Shown: positions 41,708 through 50,465, counted from the first letter of the stretch. The stretch: DNA of 64,000 bases from Deltaproteobacteria bacterium (GCA_016709225.1 JADJEE010000012.1:1240001-1304000), one strand, 5' to 3'. Notes: generated from the sequence alone by a model not told the origin. Translations and numbers: made by a program.

Positions 41708-41852
41708 GCCCAGTTGATCCCGTGCCACTCTCGCACGAGCTCGCGCTGCACCAACGCCTCCAACCACCCCTCGACCGGCGCGTGGTGTGACGATCGCGCG
41801 TCGTGACCACCGACAGCCTCGACCGAGCGCGGCCACGCGGTCCAGCCCGGTG
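41708..41852 (-). pseudogene. Damaged copy of the 5' end of the SprT/DUF2786 gene
   Basis: About 145 bp matching 38443-38590 at roughly 90% identity, including the first ~33 codons and the upstream region. The start codon is mutated (CAT to CGT on the plus strand, i.e. ATG to ACG) and one base is missing near codon 8 (GGCGCCGTGG became GGCGCGTGG). The frame after that still shows LEALVQRELVREWHGINWA. The copy then ends abruptly in unrelated debris. Confidence 0.8.
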
Positions 41853-41967
41853 GTCCATCCCCGGGTCGGCGCTTGCAGCCTGCAACGCAGGGCGACGCAC
41901 GGCGAGTGCCCTCGCCGCGACGATGGCCTCGCGGGCCGCCTGCTACGATGCGCGCGGAGGTTCGTGC

Positions 41968-42510
41968 ATGGGTTGGCTATCGCGATTGTTCAGTGGTGAG
42001 GATGCCGAGACCCGCGAGGCGCGCAGGCGCATGGCGGTCGACATGCAGGATCCCCGGAAGACCTTCGTGTGGGGCGTCGTGTCGATCTCCTACGAGCTCG
42101 ATCCCGCGTATCTGCCCGCGCACGCGAACACCGCGATCCGCGAGTGGTACGGGGTCCGCAGCGCCGACGACATCCTGCGCTGGACAGCCGCCGACTTCAC
42201 CGCCAACGCGCATCCTGGCTACAACCAGTACCGCCTGTGCTTCCTGGCGCGTGCGGGCTACGGCGCGGGCGTGCTCGACGAGGCGACCTCGTGGTCACTC
42301 GCGATCCCTCACGCGGCGGTGTTGCAGCAGCACTACCCCGATTGGCTCGCGTACGGGCACGGCTACCTCGAGGGCCACCTCTCGTACCGTGCCGGTGAGG
42401 GTGACGATGCGGCGAAGCTGGCGGAGATCCGCAAGCGCACCGAGGAGCGCATCGCCCTGCGACAGCGCACCGTGTGGTGCGCGATCCCGTGGCACACGCC
42501 GATGTCGTGA
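41968..42510 (+). CDS. DUF1266-domain protein, 180 aa
   Basis: ATG 41968 has GCGGAGG 8 nt upstream. After a short basic-amphipathic start (MGWLSRLFSGEDAETREARRR), the DUF1266 pattern follows: IREWYGVRSADDILRWTAADF, then YNQYRLCFLARAGYGAGVLDEATSWSLAIPHAAVLQQHYPDWLAYGHGYLEGHLSYRAG. The conserved WG/W-YG, LDEAxxW and WxxYGxxYLEG features are present. The molecular role of DUF1266 is not established; several relatives lie in contact-dependent toxin or secretion loci. It stands alone after the debris region. Confidence 0.85.
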   Translation: MGWLSRLFSGEDAETREARRRMAVDMQDPRKTFVWGVVSISYELDPAYLPAHANTAIREWYGVRSADDILRWTAADFTANAHPGYNQYRLCFLARAGYGAGVLDEATSWSLAIPHAAVLQQHYPDWLAYGHGYLEGHLSYRAGEGDDAAKLAEIRKRTEERIALRQRTVWCAIPWHTPMS

Positions 42511-42579
42511 CCTCGTCGATTACGTTCGATGAGGCAGGCGAGCCCGCAGCGGCGGCGGAATGGCCGAGTCGACCGCTGC

Positions 42580-43869
42580 CTACTGTCGGACCCGGCGCAC
42601 CAGCACCGCGCCGACGCTCGGGTCGACGACCTCGACGTAGTGCTCGAGCGCCGAGCGCACGTCGAAGGCCACCAGGTCGCCCTTGGCGGCGACGCGGATC
42701 TGCGCACGCGCACAACCGCCGCAGCCGATCAGGCCCAAGCCACTGTCCCAGGGACGCTCGCCGTCATGCCCCCGCGATAGCGCGACCAGGCCAGCGGTGT
42801 GGATGCGCCACTGCAGCGCGCCGCTGTCGCGGTCGAGCGCGATGAGCTCGCGATCGAGCGCAACGATGACGCTGGCGCCGATTTCGAACACGTGCGCGTC
42901 GGGCATGGTTCCAGTGGCGTACCAGTCGATCTCGGCGCCATACAGCGGACGATTGCCGCCCAGACGCGGGGCCTGCCGCGGTCCCACCGGCGCGGTCCAC
43001 CGCACGCGCCCGGCGTGGCTCGCCTCGAGCGGCCAGCGATCGGCCGCACGCGCGCCGCGATTGCCCTTCGCGGCCCCGCGCGTGACGAAGCGGTAGCTGT
43101 TGTGCCCGTTGATGACGTGAGACTGCGGGCTCACGCCGAACACCTCGGGCTCGGGCTCGAGCGCGGCCAGCTCGCCGGGCAGCACTCGGGTCGCGTGCAC
43201 GCGCGCGTCGGCATCGAACGCGTCGACCGCGAGCACACTGCGACCGGCGACACGCTGCTTGCTATAGACCAGAAGGCCCGTGCCGGCCGCGCAGCTGATC
43301 TGCGGCGGCGCTTCGAGCGTGCCCGCGAGCGCGCGCGTGCGCGTGGCCAAGGTCTCGCCGCGCCGCCCATCGAGCTGCCACACCCCGTACTCGGAGTCCC
43401 CGATCGCACCGTAGGCCACGAACACCGAGGACCCGCACTCGAAGATCCTCGGCTCGACGGCGTCGTTCACCGCGAGTGTTGCCCGCCAGCCGTGATCTCC
43501 GTCGCGGCGGGCTTCGAGGCGCGAGGCATCGACGCACGCGACTGCGAACGGCGGGACGCCGCCGACTGCATCGGGCACGCCGCAGCCGCCGTAGCACTGC
43601 GCGCGCAGCTCCTCGTTCTCGACCCAGACCCAGGCCTCCGTGCTCTCGGCCAGCACGGGCAGGATCGGCGGCAGCGGGGCGCGCCCCTCCTCGGTGTGCT
43701 CGTCGATCGATTGCCGGGCGTCGAGCAGCGCGTCGTCGACCAACGGCGCGCTGCTGGTGCACGACGGCACCCCACTGGTGACAGCCAGTACGAACGCAAT
43801 GCGGGCAGCGGTCGAGGTGGGCAAGGCCGATGGGGGACAGCCGTTCGGTCGCGAAGTTCCGCGCGCCAC
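42580..43869 (-). CDS. Exported PQQ-propeller-like protein, about 420 aa; N-terminus uncertain
   Basis: The body is a run of beta-propeller blades with ALQWRIHTAG-type strands: RIFECGSSVFVAYGAIGDSEYGVWQLDG, PPQISCAAGTGLLVYSKQRVAGRSVLAVDAFD, VFEIGASVIVALDRELIALDRDSGALQWRIHTAGLVALSRG, LVAFDVRSALEHYVEVVDPSVG. These resemble PQQ-like repeats. Starts at GTG 43869 or TTG 43824 are possible; the latter gives a signal-like N-terminus (IAFVLAVTSGVPSC). However, the overlapping frame just upstream encodes a zinc ribbon in GC3-typical codons, so a frameshift near 43800 may have split one gene. Function unknown. Confidence 0.7.
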   Translation of the reverse strand: MARGTSRPNGCPPSALPTSTAARIAFVLAVTSGVPSCTSSAPLVDDALLDARQSIDEHTEEGRAPLPPILPVLAESTEAWVWVENEELRAQCYGGCGVPDAVGGVPPFAVACVDASRLEARRDGDHGWRATLAVNDAVEPRIFECGSSVFVAYGAIGDSEYGVWQLDGRRGETLATRTRALAGTLEAPPQISCAAGTGLLVYSKQRVAGRSVLAVDAFDADARVHATRVLPGELAALEPEPEVFGVSPQSHVINGHNSYRFVTRGAAKGNRGARAADRWPLEASHAGRVRWTAPVGPRQAPRLGGNRPLYGAEIDWYATGTMPDAHVFEIGASVIVALDRELIALDRDSGALQWRIHTAGLVALSRGHDGERPWDSGLGLIGCGGCARAQIRVAAKGDLVAFDVRSALEHYVEVVDPSVGAVLVRRVRQ

Positions 43870-43918
43870 ACACGGTGCAGCGCCTTTCGTCGCGAACGAA
43901 CCGCACGTCCGCGATCAC
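43800..43918 (-). other. Zinc-ribbon coding segment in the frame overlapping the propeller N-terminus
   Basis: GTG 43918 overlaps the RND pump stop (GTGA). The frame then encodes ~38 residues with RRCTVCGARNFATERLSPIG and HLDRCPHC, a C-x2-C...C-x2-C zinc ribbon, with G/C-ending codons. It has no stop before shadow-like sequence takes over, while the propeller frame becomes protein-like. Either a zinc-ribbon/propeller protein with a frameshift, or two overlapping starts. Confidence 0.5.
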
Positions 43919-46900
43919 CCCTGCGCGGGCACGATCGGCACGTCGTCCGTCTTCGCCGCCTTGTGCCGGTGGTCCTTCGCGATCAGCACATACACCGACG
44001 GCACCACGAACAGCGTGAACAAGGTCCCGATCGTCATGCCGCCGACGAGCACCAGGCCGATCGAGTTGCGGGCGACGGCGCCGGCACCCGTGACCAACGT
44101 CAGCGGGAAGTGGCCGACCACCGTCGCCACGGTCGTCATCAACACCGGGCGCAGCCGGGTCGACGCGGCGACCTTGATCGCCTCGAGCTTGCTGAGGCCC
44201 TGCTCCTGCTGCGCATTGGCGAACTCGACGATGAGGATGCCGTTCTTCGCCACGAGGCCGACCAGCGTGACCAGCCCGACCTGCGAGTAGATGTTGAGCG
44301 TCGTGGTCCAGCCGTCGGTCAGCGGGAAGTCCATGCCCGGCGGGCCCGCGAACTTGAGGAACGTGAAGCACAGCGCGCCGAACATCGCCAGCGGCACCGA
44401 GCCCGCCAAGATCACGAACGGATCGCGGAACGAGTTGAACTGCGCCGCGAGCACCAAGAAGATGAGCAACACCGCGAGGCCCATCGCCGGCAGGAACTTG
44501 CCGCCCTCTTGCCGGAGCTGGCGCGACTCGCCGGTGTAGTCGATGCGATAGCCCGGCGGCAGGATGCGCGTCGCCGCGTCCTCGAGGGTCCTCAGCGCAC
44601 CGTCGAGGGACTGCGTCGCGATGCCGGACAGCTTGATCGCGTTGAGCTGCTGGAACCGCGCGAGCGTGCGTGGCTCGACGCCGTCCTCGAGCGACGCGAC
44701 CGCCGACAGCGGCATCAACGTGCCATTCGGACCCGTGATGTGGATCTGCGTGAGCTGCTCGGGCGTGAGCCGCGACATCCGCTCGACCTGCGGGATCACC
44801 TTGTACGCGCGGCCCGCGAGATCGAAGCGGTTGACGAAGTTGCCGCCCATCATCGCCGCGATGTCGGCACCGACCTGCTGCATGCTGAGGCCCATCGTCG
44901 CGACCTTCTCGCGGTCGATCGCGATGCGAGCGTTGGCCTGGTCGATGCGCACGTCGGTGATCGGCGGGAACGCGAACTGCCCGCTGTTCGCCGCCTCCTG
45001 CACCAGCTGCTCGGCAAATCGCAGCAGCTCTTCGTGGCTCGCGGTGGACGCGATCACGAACTCGACCGGGAAGAAGCCCGAGCTCGGCAACGCCGACGGC
45101 AGGAACACCGGCGCGCGGATGCCCGTGAGCCCCGCGAGCTTCTCGTTGACCTCGTGCTGGATCGGGAAGATCGAGCGATCGCGCTCCTCCCACGGCTTGA
45201 TGATGAGCCCGCCGAAGCCACCGCTCGCAAACGAGATCTGGAAGCTGTGATCGTACTCGGGTGTGTTCTCGAAGATCTCGCCGACCTGGCCGGTGTAGTG
45301 CGTGACCTGCTCGAGCGTGGCGTTGGCCGGCACGTCGAGCGCACCGAAGATCACGCCTTGATCCTCGTTGGGCGCGAGCTCGCCGGGCGAGAACATGTAC
45401 ATCGGCACGGTGAGCAGCGAGAGCGTGATCCACACCGAGTAGACCAGGCCCCGCGAACGCAGCGTGCCCGCGAGCATCCGCGAATACGTGCGCCGCACCG
45501 CCTCGAAGGTGCGATCGATCGTGCGCGCGAGCCACCCCTGCGAGTGCTCCGCCTTCAGCAGGTTCGCCGCCATCATCGGCGACAACGTCAGCGCGACGAC
45601 CCCCGAGATGACCACGGCGCCCGCGAGCGTGAACGCGAACTCGCGGAAGAGCGCCCCGGTCAGACCGCCCTGGAAGCCGATCGGGGCGTACACCGCCGCC
45701 AGCGTGATCGTCATCGAGATGACCGGACCCACCAGCTCGCGTGCACCCACGAACGCGGCCTCGCGCGGCGTCTTGCCCTCGCGGATGTTGCGTTCGACGT
45801 TCTCGACCACGACGATCGCGTCGTCGACCACCAGACCCACCGCCAGCACGATCGCGAGCAGCGTGAGCAGGTTGAGCGTGAAGCCCAGCACCATCATGAG
45901 GAACACCGCGCCGACCAGCGACACGGGGATCGCCACCAGCGGCACGAGCACGGTGCGGAACGACCCGAGGAACAGGAAGATCACCACCACGACGATGAGC
46001 ACCGTCTCGGTGAGCGTGGTGACGACCTCGTCGATCGCGGATTGGATGTACTTGGTCGAGTCGAAGGCGATCGACGCCTCCATGCCCGTGGGCAACTCGG
46101 CCTGGATCTGCGCCATCTCGTCGCGCACCGCTGCGATCACGTCGAGCGAATTGGCGTTGGGCAGCACGTAGACGCCCATGAACGCCGCCGTCTCACCCGA
46201 GAAGCGCACGTCGGTCTCGTAGTTGTCTGCGCCCATCGCGACGTCCGCGATGTCCTCGAGCCGCACCACCGCGTCGCCCGAGCGGCGCACGATGATGCGC
46301 TTGAACTCGTCGACCGTGGCGACGTCGGTGGCCGCGGTGAGGTTGACCTGCACGAGCGCGCCCTTGGTCTGGCCCACCGCCGCGAGGTAGTTGTTGGTCG
46401 CCAGCGCCGAGCGAACCATCGCCGGGCTCACGCCGAGCGCCGCCATGCGATCGGGCTGCAGCCACGCCCGCAGCGCGAACGTGCGACCGCCCTCGATCTC
46501 GGCCCGCTGCACGCCACCGAGCGCCGTGAGCCGCGGCTGCACCACGCGCAGCAGGTAGTCGGTGACCTGGTTCTGCTCGAGGATCGTCGAGCCGAACGTC
46601 AGGTACATCGCGGCGATGCGGCCGTCGGACGGCTCGATCGCGATCGACGGCACCTCGGCCTCGGGCGGGAGATCGGCGCGCACCTGGTTCACGCGCGCGC
46701 TGATGTCGGCGAGCGCATCCGAGGCATTGTGGTTGAGCTCGAGCCGAACGTTGATCGTCGACAGGCCCTGCACGCTCTGCGACTCGATGAAATCGATGCC
46801 GTCGGCCGCCGCGATCGAACGTTCGAGTGGCGATGTGATGAAGCCGCGCACGAGCTCGGCGTCGGCGCCCACATACGCGGTGCGCACCACCACGGTGGCG

Positions 46901-47025
46901 CTCTCGAGCTTGGGGTACTGCCGGACGTTGAGCGAGCGGATCGCCTGCAGCCCCGCGATGATGATCACGAGGTTGACGACGATCGCCAGCACCGGCCGCC
47001 GGATGAAGATGTCGGTGAAGCCCAT
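43915..47025 (-). CDS. RND (HAE1-type) efflux transporter permease, 1036 aa
   Basis: Full-length AcrB/MexB-like. Begins MGFTDIFIRRPVLAIVVNLVIIIAGL as in the family. The periplasmic loops include LERSIAAADGIDFIESQS (porter domain), and helix 4 has the proton-relay pair in VGLVVDDAIVVVENVERNIREG. The mirrored second half (ISMTITLAAVYAPIGFQGG, TLSPMMAANLLK, AVLLIFLVLAAQFNSFRDPFVILAGSVPLAMFG) is complete. It exports toxic small molecules across the envelope using proton motive force. The adaptor gene is 7 bp upstream. No outer-membrane channel gene is present, so a TolC-like protein must come from elsewhere. Confidence 0.95.
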   Translation of the reverse strand: MGFTDIFIRRPVLAIVVNLVIIIAGLQAIRSLNVRQYPKLESATVVVRTAYVGADAELVRGFITSPLERSIAAADGIDFIESQSVQGLSTINVRLELNHNASDALADISARVNQVRADLPPEAEVPSIAIEPSDGRIAAMYLTFGSTILEQNQVTDYLLRVVQPRLTALGGVQRAEIEGGRTFALRAWLQPDRMAALGVSPAMVRSALATNNYLAAVGQTKGALVQVNLTAATDVATVDEFKRIIVRRSGDAVVRLEDIADVAMGADNYETDVRFSGETAAFMGVYVLPNANSLDVIAAVRDEMAQIQAELPTGMEASIAFDSTKYIQSAIDEVVTTLTETVLIVVVVIFLFLGSFRTVLVPLVAIPVSLVGAVFLMMVLGFTLNLLTLLAIVLAVGLVVDDAIVVVENVERNIREGKTPREAAFVGARELVGPVISMTITLAAVYAPIGFQGGLTGALFREFAFTLAGAVVISGVVALTLSPMMAANLLKAEHSQGWLARTIDRTFEAVRRTYSRMLAGTLRSRGLVYSVWITLSLLTVPMYMFSPGELAPNEDQGVIFGALDVPANATLEQVTHYTGQVGEIFENTPEYDHSFQISFASGGFGGLIIKPWEERDRSIFPIQHEVNEKLAGLTGIRAPVFLPSALPSSGFFPVEFVIASTASHEELLRFAEQLVQEAANSGQFAFPPITDVRIDQANARIAIDREKVATMGLSMQQVGADIAAMMGGNFVNRFDLAGRAYKVIPQVERMSRLTPEQLTQIHITGPNGTLMPLSAVASLEDGVEPRTLARFQQLNAIKLSGIATQSLDGALRTLEDAATRILPPGYRIDYTGESRQLRQEGGKFLPAMGLAVLLIFLVLAAQFNSFRDPFVILAGSVPLAMFGALCFTFLKFAGPPGMDFPLTDGWTTTLNIYSQVGLVTLVGLVAKNGILIVEFANAQQEQGLSKLEAIKVAASTRLRPVLMTTVATVVGHFPLTLVTGAGAVARNSIGLVLVGGMTIGTLFTLFVVPSVYVLIAKDHRHKAAKTDDVPIVPAQG

Positions 47026-47032
47026 GGCGACC

Positions 47033-48202
47033 TCAGCGGTTCTCCGGCCGCGGCTCGAGCGACGCCGTCAACGCCTTGGCGTTGTCGATGTAGATCGCCG
47101 CATTGTTGCGTAGCTTGAACGCACCCTCGGTGACGACCTCTTGGCCCGCGGTGACGCCCTCGAGGATCGCCACGTAGTCGCCGCGGCGCTCACCGAGCCG
47201 CACGAACTGCTGCCGAGCGATCATCACGGTCTGGCCGTCGGGGCCCGTGGCGCTCGCCGCCGGCGACGGATCCTCGCCTTCGGCCGGCGGAGGCACCGGC
47301 TCGACGATGAACACCGAGTCGCCATACGTCGCGTAGACGATTGCGGTGGCGGGCACGGCGACGACATCGACCTGCTCGTTCTGCAGCAGCGCGACGTTGA
47401 CGAACATGCCCGGGTGGAAGTCGTCGTCGGCGTTGCTGATCGTCGCGCGGACCTTGGTGGTGCGCGTGGTGGCATCGACCGTGGGATCGATCGCCACGAT
47501 CTCGCCGGTGCCGATGAAATCGGGCCGCCCGGTGATCGTGACGCGGACCTTCATGTCGAGCGCGACCTCGGTCTGCTGCGGCAGATCGAAATCGACATAG
47601 ACGCCCTCGACCGACTCGAGCGTGGTGACCACGGTGCCGGGGTTGAGATACTGGCCGATGTCGACCTCACGAATGCCGAGGCGGCCGGAGAACGGCGCGC
47701 GGATGGTCTTTCGCGCGATCTGGGCGCGGAGCACCTCGACCTCGGCGGTGGCCGACTCGGCCGCGCTCTCGTCGGCGTCGATCTGCGCCTGCGACTCGGC
47801 GCCCGACCCCGCGAGCGCCCGCGCGCGCTTCGCGGTGGTCAGCGCCAGGTTGCGCCTCACCTGTGCCGACGACAGCTGCGCCTTCTCGACGCGCGCGTCG
47901 AGCTGCAGCAGGATCGCGCCCTTCTCGACCGTCGCACCCGACGTGAACTGGATCGCCGACACGACGCCGGCGACCTCGGTGCTGATCGCCACGCCCTTGC
48001 TCGACGCGACCGTGCCGACCGCCGGGATGCTCGCCTCCCAGCGCTGATCGCCGGCGACCGCGGTGCTCACCGCCTCCGGCGGCGGCCCGGACACGGCCAT
48101 CGCGTCGCCCATCGCGATCAGCGAGGCGATCTGCTCGTACTTGACGAAGACCAGCCCGCCGATGACCGCCGCCAAACCAAGGATCGTGAAGAGGTAGCGC
48201 AT
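47033..48202 (-). CDS. RND periplasmic adaptor (membrane-fusion) protein, 389 aa
   Basis: An N-terminal membrane anchor (MRYLFTILGLAAVIGGLVFV) is followed by the lipoyl half-motifs (VAISTEVAGVVSAIQFTSGATVEKGAILLQLDA and IRAPFSGRLGIREVDIGQYLNPGTVV), flanking a short helical hairpin (KAQLSSAQVRRNLALTTAKRARALAGSG). Then come the beta-barrel and proximal domains (VRVTITGRPDFIGTGEIVAIDPTVDATTRTTKVRATI, GMFVNVALLQ). The hairpin is short, so it may suit a shorter OMF. It bridges the RND pump to the outer-membrane channel. First gene of the two-gene operon. Confidence 0.93.
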   Translation of the reverse strand: MRYLFTILGLAAVIGGLVFVKYEQIASLIAMGDAMAVSGPPPEAVSTAVAGDQRWEASIPAVGTVASSKGVAISTEVAGVVSAIQFTSGATVEKGAILLQLDARVEKAQLSSAQVRRNLALTTAKRARALAGSGAESQAQIDADESAAESATAEVEVLRAQIARKTIRAPFSGRLGIREVDIGQYLNPGTVVTTLESVEGVYVDFDLPQQTEVALDMKVRVTITGRPDFIGTGEIVAIDPTVDATTRTTKVRATISNADDDFHPGMFVNVALLQNEQVDVVAVPATAIVYATYGDSVFIVEPVPPPAEGEDPSPAASATGPDGQTVMIARQQFVRLGERRGDYVAILEGVTAGQEVVTEGAFKLRNNAAIYIDNAKALTASLEPRPENR

Positions 48203-48411
48203 GCGTGCCGCGGACCTCTTAGCAAATCGCCCCCCGTTGTCGTGGGGTTACTTGGTCACGACTCGATGACGACGCACGAACTCCGGGCCCTCCCGCCCGA
48301 TCGGCGGGGTCGTGCGCCAGCGCCCGAGGCGCGTGCCTCGCCCCTCGCGGTCGAACGGCACCGTGAGCTCCGCGTGACACCGAAGCGCGGCACGCGGTCG
48401 GTGCGGAGTCG

Positions 48412-48516
48412 CCCCTCGCGCAGCCGTCATCGGCCCTCGAAGCGGTAGGTCCAGCCCCGATCGTGGACCGCCCGCTCCGCGAACGTCGCTCTCGAGACTT
48501 CGACCACCTGCCCATC
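48412..48516. repeat. 105-bp direct repeat, copy 1
   Basis: Identical base for base to 49007-49111. It spans the last 30 codons and some 3' flank of the small membrane-anchored paralog family. Perfect identity over 105 bp implies a recent duplication or gene conversion. Confidence 0.95.
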
Positions 48517-48559
48517 CAGTGCAGCGCTTCCCAGCAGCATCCACCGGCGGGACTGGGAC
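48427..48559 (-). pseudogene. Third, internally deleted copy of the 117-aa paralog
   Basis: Joins an N-terminal piece (SRRWMLLGSAAL, matching SRRWMLVGSAVL of the 49022 gene) in frame to the C-terminal 30 residues (DGQVVEVSRATFAERA onward), deleting about 65 codons. The usual ATG is missing. The C-terminal part is in the 105-bp identical repeat. Confidence 0.85.
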
Positions 48560-48582
48560 CGGTGCTCTGACGTCGCGAGCTC

Positions 48583-48936
48583 TCATGTACGTTCGAAACG
48601 GTAATACCAATTGTGGCCCCGAGCCACGGCATCGACTTCGAATGCCGCGCGGGAGACCTCGATCACCGTGCCGTCCGAGCACCGGATCTCGATGCCGTCG
48701 AAGTCCTCCGATAGCCAGCGTGCCGGGGGATTGCACAGACCGTGATACCGGCACGTACCAATGATTCCCGTGGCGCCGGGCTCGACGTCACGCCAATCTG
48801 GATCCCCCTTCCGACGACCGGACACCACCGCGCCCGACGCGTTCTCGAGACGAATGCCGACTGGATAAGCCTCCCACGCCGCGAGGGCACCGAGGCTTCC
48901 GAGCAAGAACACGCGACGCTTGAGCTGTCGGTTCAT
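48583..48936 (-). CDS. Membrane-anchored small protein, 117 aa; candidate immunity protein, paralog 1
   Basis: A basic start (MNRQLKRR) and hydrophobic segment (VFLLGSLGALAAWEAY) anchor it or serve as an uncleaved signal. The ~90-residue outside domain reads VGIRLENASGAVVSGRRKGD, IGTCRYHGLCNPPARWLSEDFDGIEIRCSDGTVIEVSRAAFEVDA, ending NWYYRFERT. It is about 45% identical by eye to its upstream neighbour at 49022. The tandem placement behind an HEFGH metallopeptidase gene suggests immunity or a cognate inhibitor; that role is inference. Confidence 0.75.
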   Translation of the reverse strand: MNRQLKRRVFLLGSLGALAAWEAYPVGIRLENASGAVVSGRRKGDPDWRDVEPGATGIIGTCRYHGLCNPPARWLSEDFDGIEIRCSDGTVIEVSRAAFEVDAVARGHNWYYRFERT

Positions 48937-49006
48937 CAGGTGTTTCCAGGTCGCAGAGTAGGCGGAGCAGGCCGGGCGCCGCGCGCAGCGGACATCATTT
49001 GCAGTT

Positions 49007-49111
49007 CCCCTCGCGCAGCCGTCATCGGCCCTCGAAGCGGTAGGTCCAGCCCCGATCGTGGACCGCCCGCTCCGCGAACGTCGCTCTCGAGACTTCGACC
49101 ACCTGCCCATC
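49007..49111. repeat. 105-bp direct repeat, copy 2
   Basis: The partner of 48412-48516. This copy is the intact 3' end of the 49022 paralog, so it is probably the source. Confidence 0.95.
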
Positions 49112-49375
49112 GGCAAGCTTGATCTCGAGCCCACTGAACTCCGGCGGAAGATAGCGGTCTGGCGGACTGCAGAGTCCCTCATACCCGTAGCCGCCCAGAT
49201 CGACGTGTGCCCCAGGCACTGCTTCGATCCAGACGTCTGTTCCCGAGATGCGCGCATGTACGGGCGCGCCGGAAGCATTCGTCACGTAGAATTCGATCGG
49301 AATGGGCAGCCATGCCGCGAGGAGTACAGCGCTTCCTACCAGCATCCATCGGCGGGACTGGACGGTTGTTTTCAT
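49022..49375 (-). CDS. Membrane-anchored small protein, 117 aa; candidate immunity protein, paralog 2
   Basis: Starts by ATGA overlap with the metallopeptidase stop, so it is translated with it. N-terminal anchor MKTTVQSRRWMLVGSAVLLAAWLPI, then an outside domain (FYVTNASGAPVHARISG, YEGLCSPPDRYLPPEFSGLEIKLADGQVVEVSRATF, RGWTYRFEGR). The shared core with paralog 1 is NASGA, LC.PP.R.L...F.G.EI, DG.V.EVSRA.F and W.YRFE. Periplasmic localisation and coupling to a toxin-like peptidase are what an immunity protein would show; not proven. Confidence 0.78.
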   Translation of the reverse strand: MKTTVQSRRWMLVGSAVLLAAWLPIPIEFYVTNASGAPVHARISGTDVWIEAVPGAHVDLGGYGYEGLCSPPDRYLPPEFSGLEIKLADGQVVEVSRATFAERAVHDRGWTYRFEGR

Positions 49376-50451
49376 GTCAATTCCAGATCGCCGATGGAGA
49401 CGAGGCGCATGACGTCCGCATTCGACGCATGCACGCGAGCATAGAAGTCGCTCGCAGGGGGGTCAGGCTTGAGAAAATACAGCATCATCTCGATCTCGAT
49501 GGGGGCCGGGGGGTAGTGAGGCGTCTGAGCGTGGGTCGCTTGCCTCAGCGTCGTACTCCCCTTGTGCGTCCACGAAAAGTGCGTGCTGCCGGCGAGCTGC
49601 AGCACAGTGTGCCCAAACTCGTGCGCCGACGTGTACTCGAACCGCGCATCAGCATCTGGTTGAGTCGCAAAGGCTCCCGCGTTGTAGAACACGTGCCCGT
49701 CGATGATCCCCGTGTTATGCGAGCGCACGTACTCCGGATCATTCGTCCAGTAGATCTCGAAGTCCAGCGTGTTCTCGTCGGCCTGGGTCAGCGCCTCCGC
49801 GTGCACGCGCACGGCGTAGCGCTCCCCGTCGATCTCCGGCCCGTCGGCGTGGTTCCGTGACCAGTACTTCTCCACGCCGCCGACGAACAGGCTCGCGTAG
49901 CGACTCTTCCCACGTCGCGCATGGTCGTCCATGAACTGGAGGCCGAACCGGATCCAGACATCGGCCTGCTTCTTGGCCTTGTCGATCTCGACCCATAGCC
50001 ACCTCCGCCAGCGTCCTCGGTTCGCGCGCACGTCGACGTAGCCGATGTCGCCCGTCGCCAACGGATAGTGACGGGCGACGACCATCACCTGGATTCGCGT
50101 GCCGACCAGATCCCACGTGGAGTACTTCCCTTGGTCGGTGAAGCCATCCCACGTCCACTCGTGCGTGCCCAGCTGCGTCAGTGGCCCGCGGTCGTGGTGC
50201 TCCTCGTGCACGCGCTCGTCGTCGACGAACACGCGAATCGTGACGTTGTCCAAGCCGTAGTCGCCGCCGGCGTAGGCCTTGGCGATGGTGATCGCGAAGC
50301 GCGCGCCCGGCTGCAGCGAGGCGGCGCCGGTCTCGGACTCACCGATCACCAGCGGTGCGAGGGCACCCGCGAGCACGCTGACCTCGACGTCGAAGTGGAC
50401 GCCGTCACTGCGGAGCAGGTTGAGGCCTCCCAAAGCAGTGAGCGTGGTCAT
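49372..50451 (-). CDS. HEFGH zinc-metallopeptidase-like protein, 359 aa; candidate effector
   Basis: ATG 50451 has GAGGAG 10 nt upstream, 14 bp after the OmpA-like gene. There is no signal peptide. The first ~160 residues are beta-rich (VHFDVEVSVLAGALAPLVIGE, NVTIRVFVDDERVHEEHHDRG, TRIQVMVVARHYPLATGDIGY), suggesting a delivery or adaptor domain. The C-terminal half holds the peptidase: FEYTSAHEFGHTVLQLAGSTHFSWTHKGSTT, with HExxH at about 277-281 and a possible third ligand in FSWTHKG. HEFGH followed by SWTHKG recalls polymorphic-toxin metallopeptidases. Lack of a signal plus linked membrane-anchored small proteins fits export by a contact-dependent machine such as T6SS; no such machine is in the window. 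Confidence 0.7.
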   Translation of the reverse strand: MTTLTALGGLNLLRSDGVHFDVEVSVLAGALAPLVIGESETGAASLQPGARFAITIAKAYAGGDYGLDNVTIRVFVDDERVHEEHHDRGPLTQLGTHEWTWDGFTDQGKYSTWDLVGTRIQVMVVARHYPLATGDIGYVDVRANRGRWRRWLWVEIDKAKKQADVWIRFGLQFMDDHARRGKSRYASLFVGGVEKYWSRNHADGPEIDGERYAVRVHAEALTQADENTLDFEIYWTNDPEYVRSHNTGIIDGHVFYNAGAFATQPDADARFEYTSAHEFGHTVLQLAGSTHFSWTHKGSTTLRQATHAQTPHYPPAPIEIEMMLYFLKPDPPASDFYARVHASNADVMRLVSIGDLELT

Positions 50452-50465
50452 CGGCGTCGTTCTCC

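Noticed and set aside
41207..41852. A functional second SprT/DUF2786 gene
   Set aside because: Start codon lost, one base deleted, and the copy stops after about 33 codons.
42799..47118. Plus-strand open frame of about 1,440 codons
   Set aside because: Antisense shadow of the RND permease and propeller genes; Arg/His/Asp-rich low-complexity sequence.
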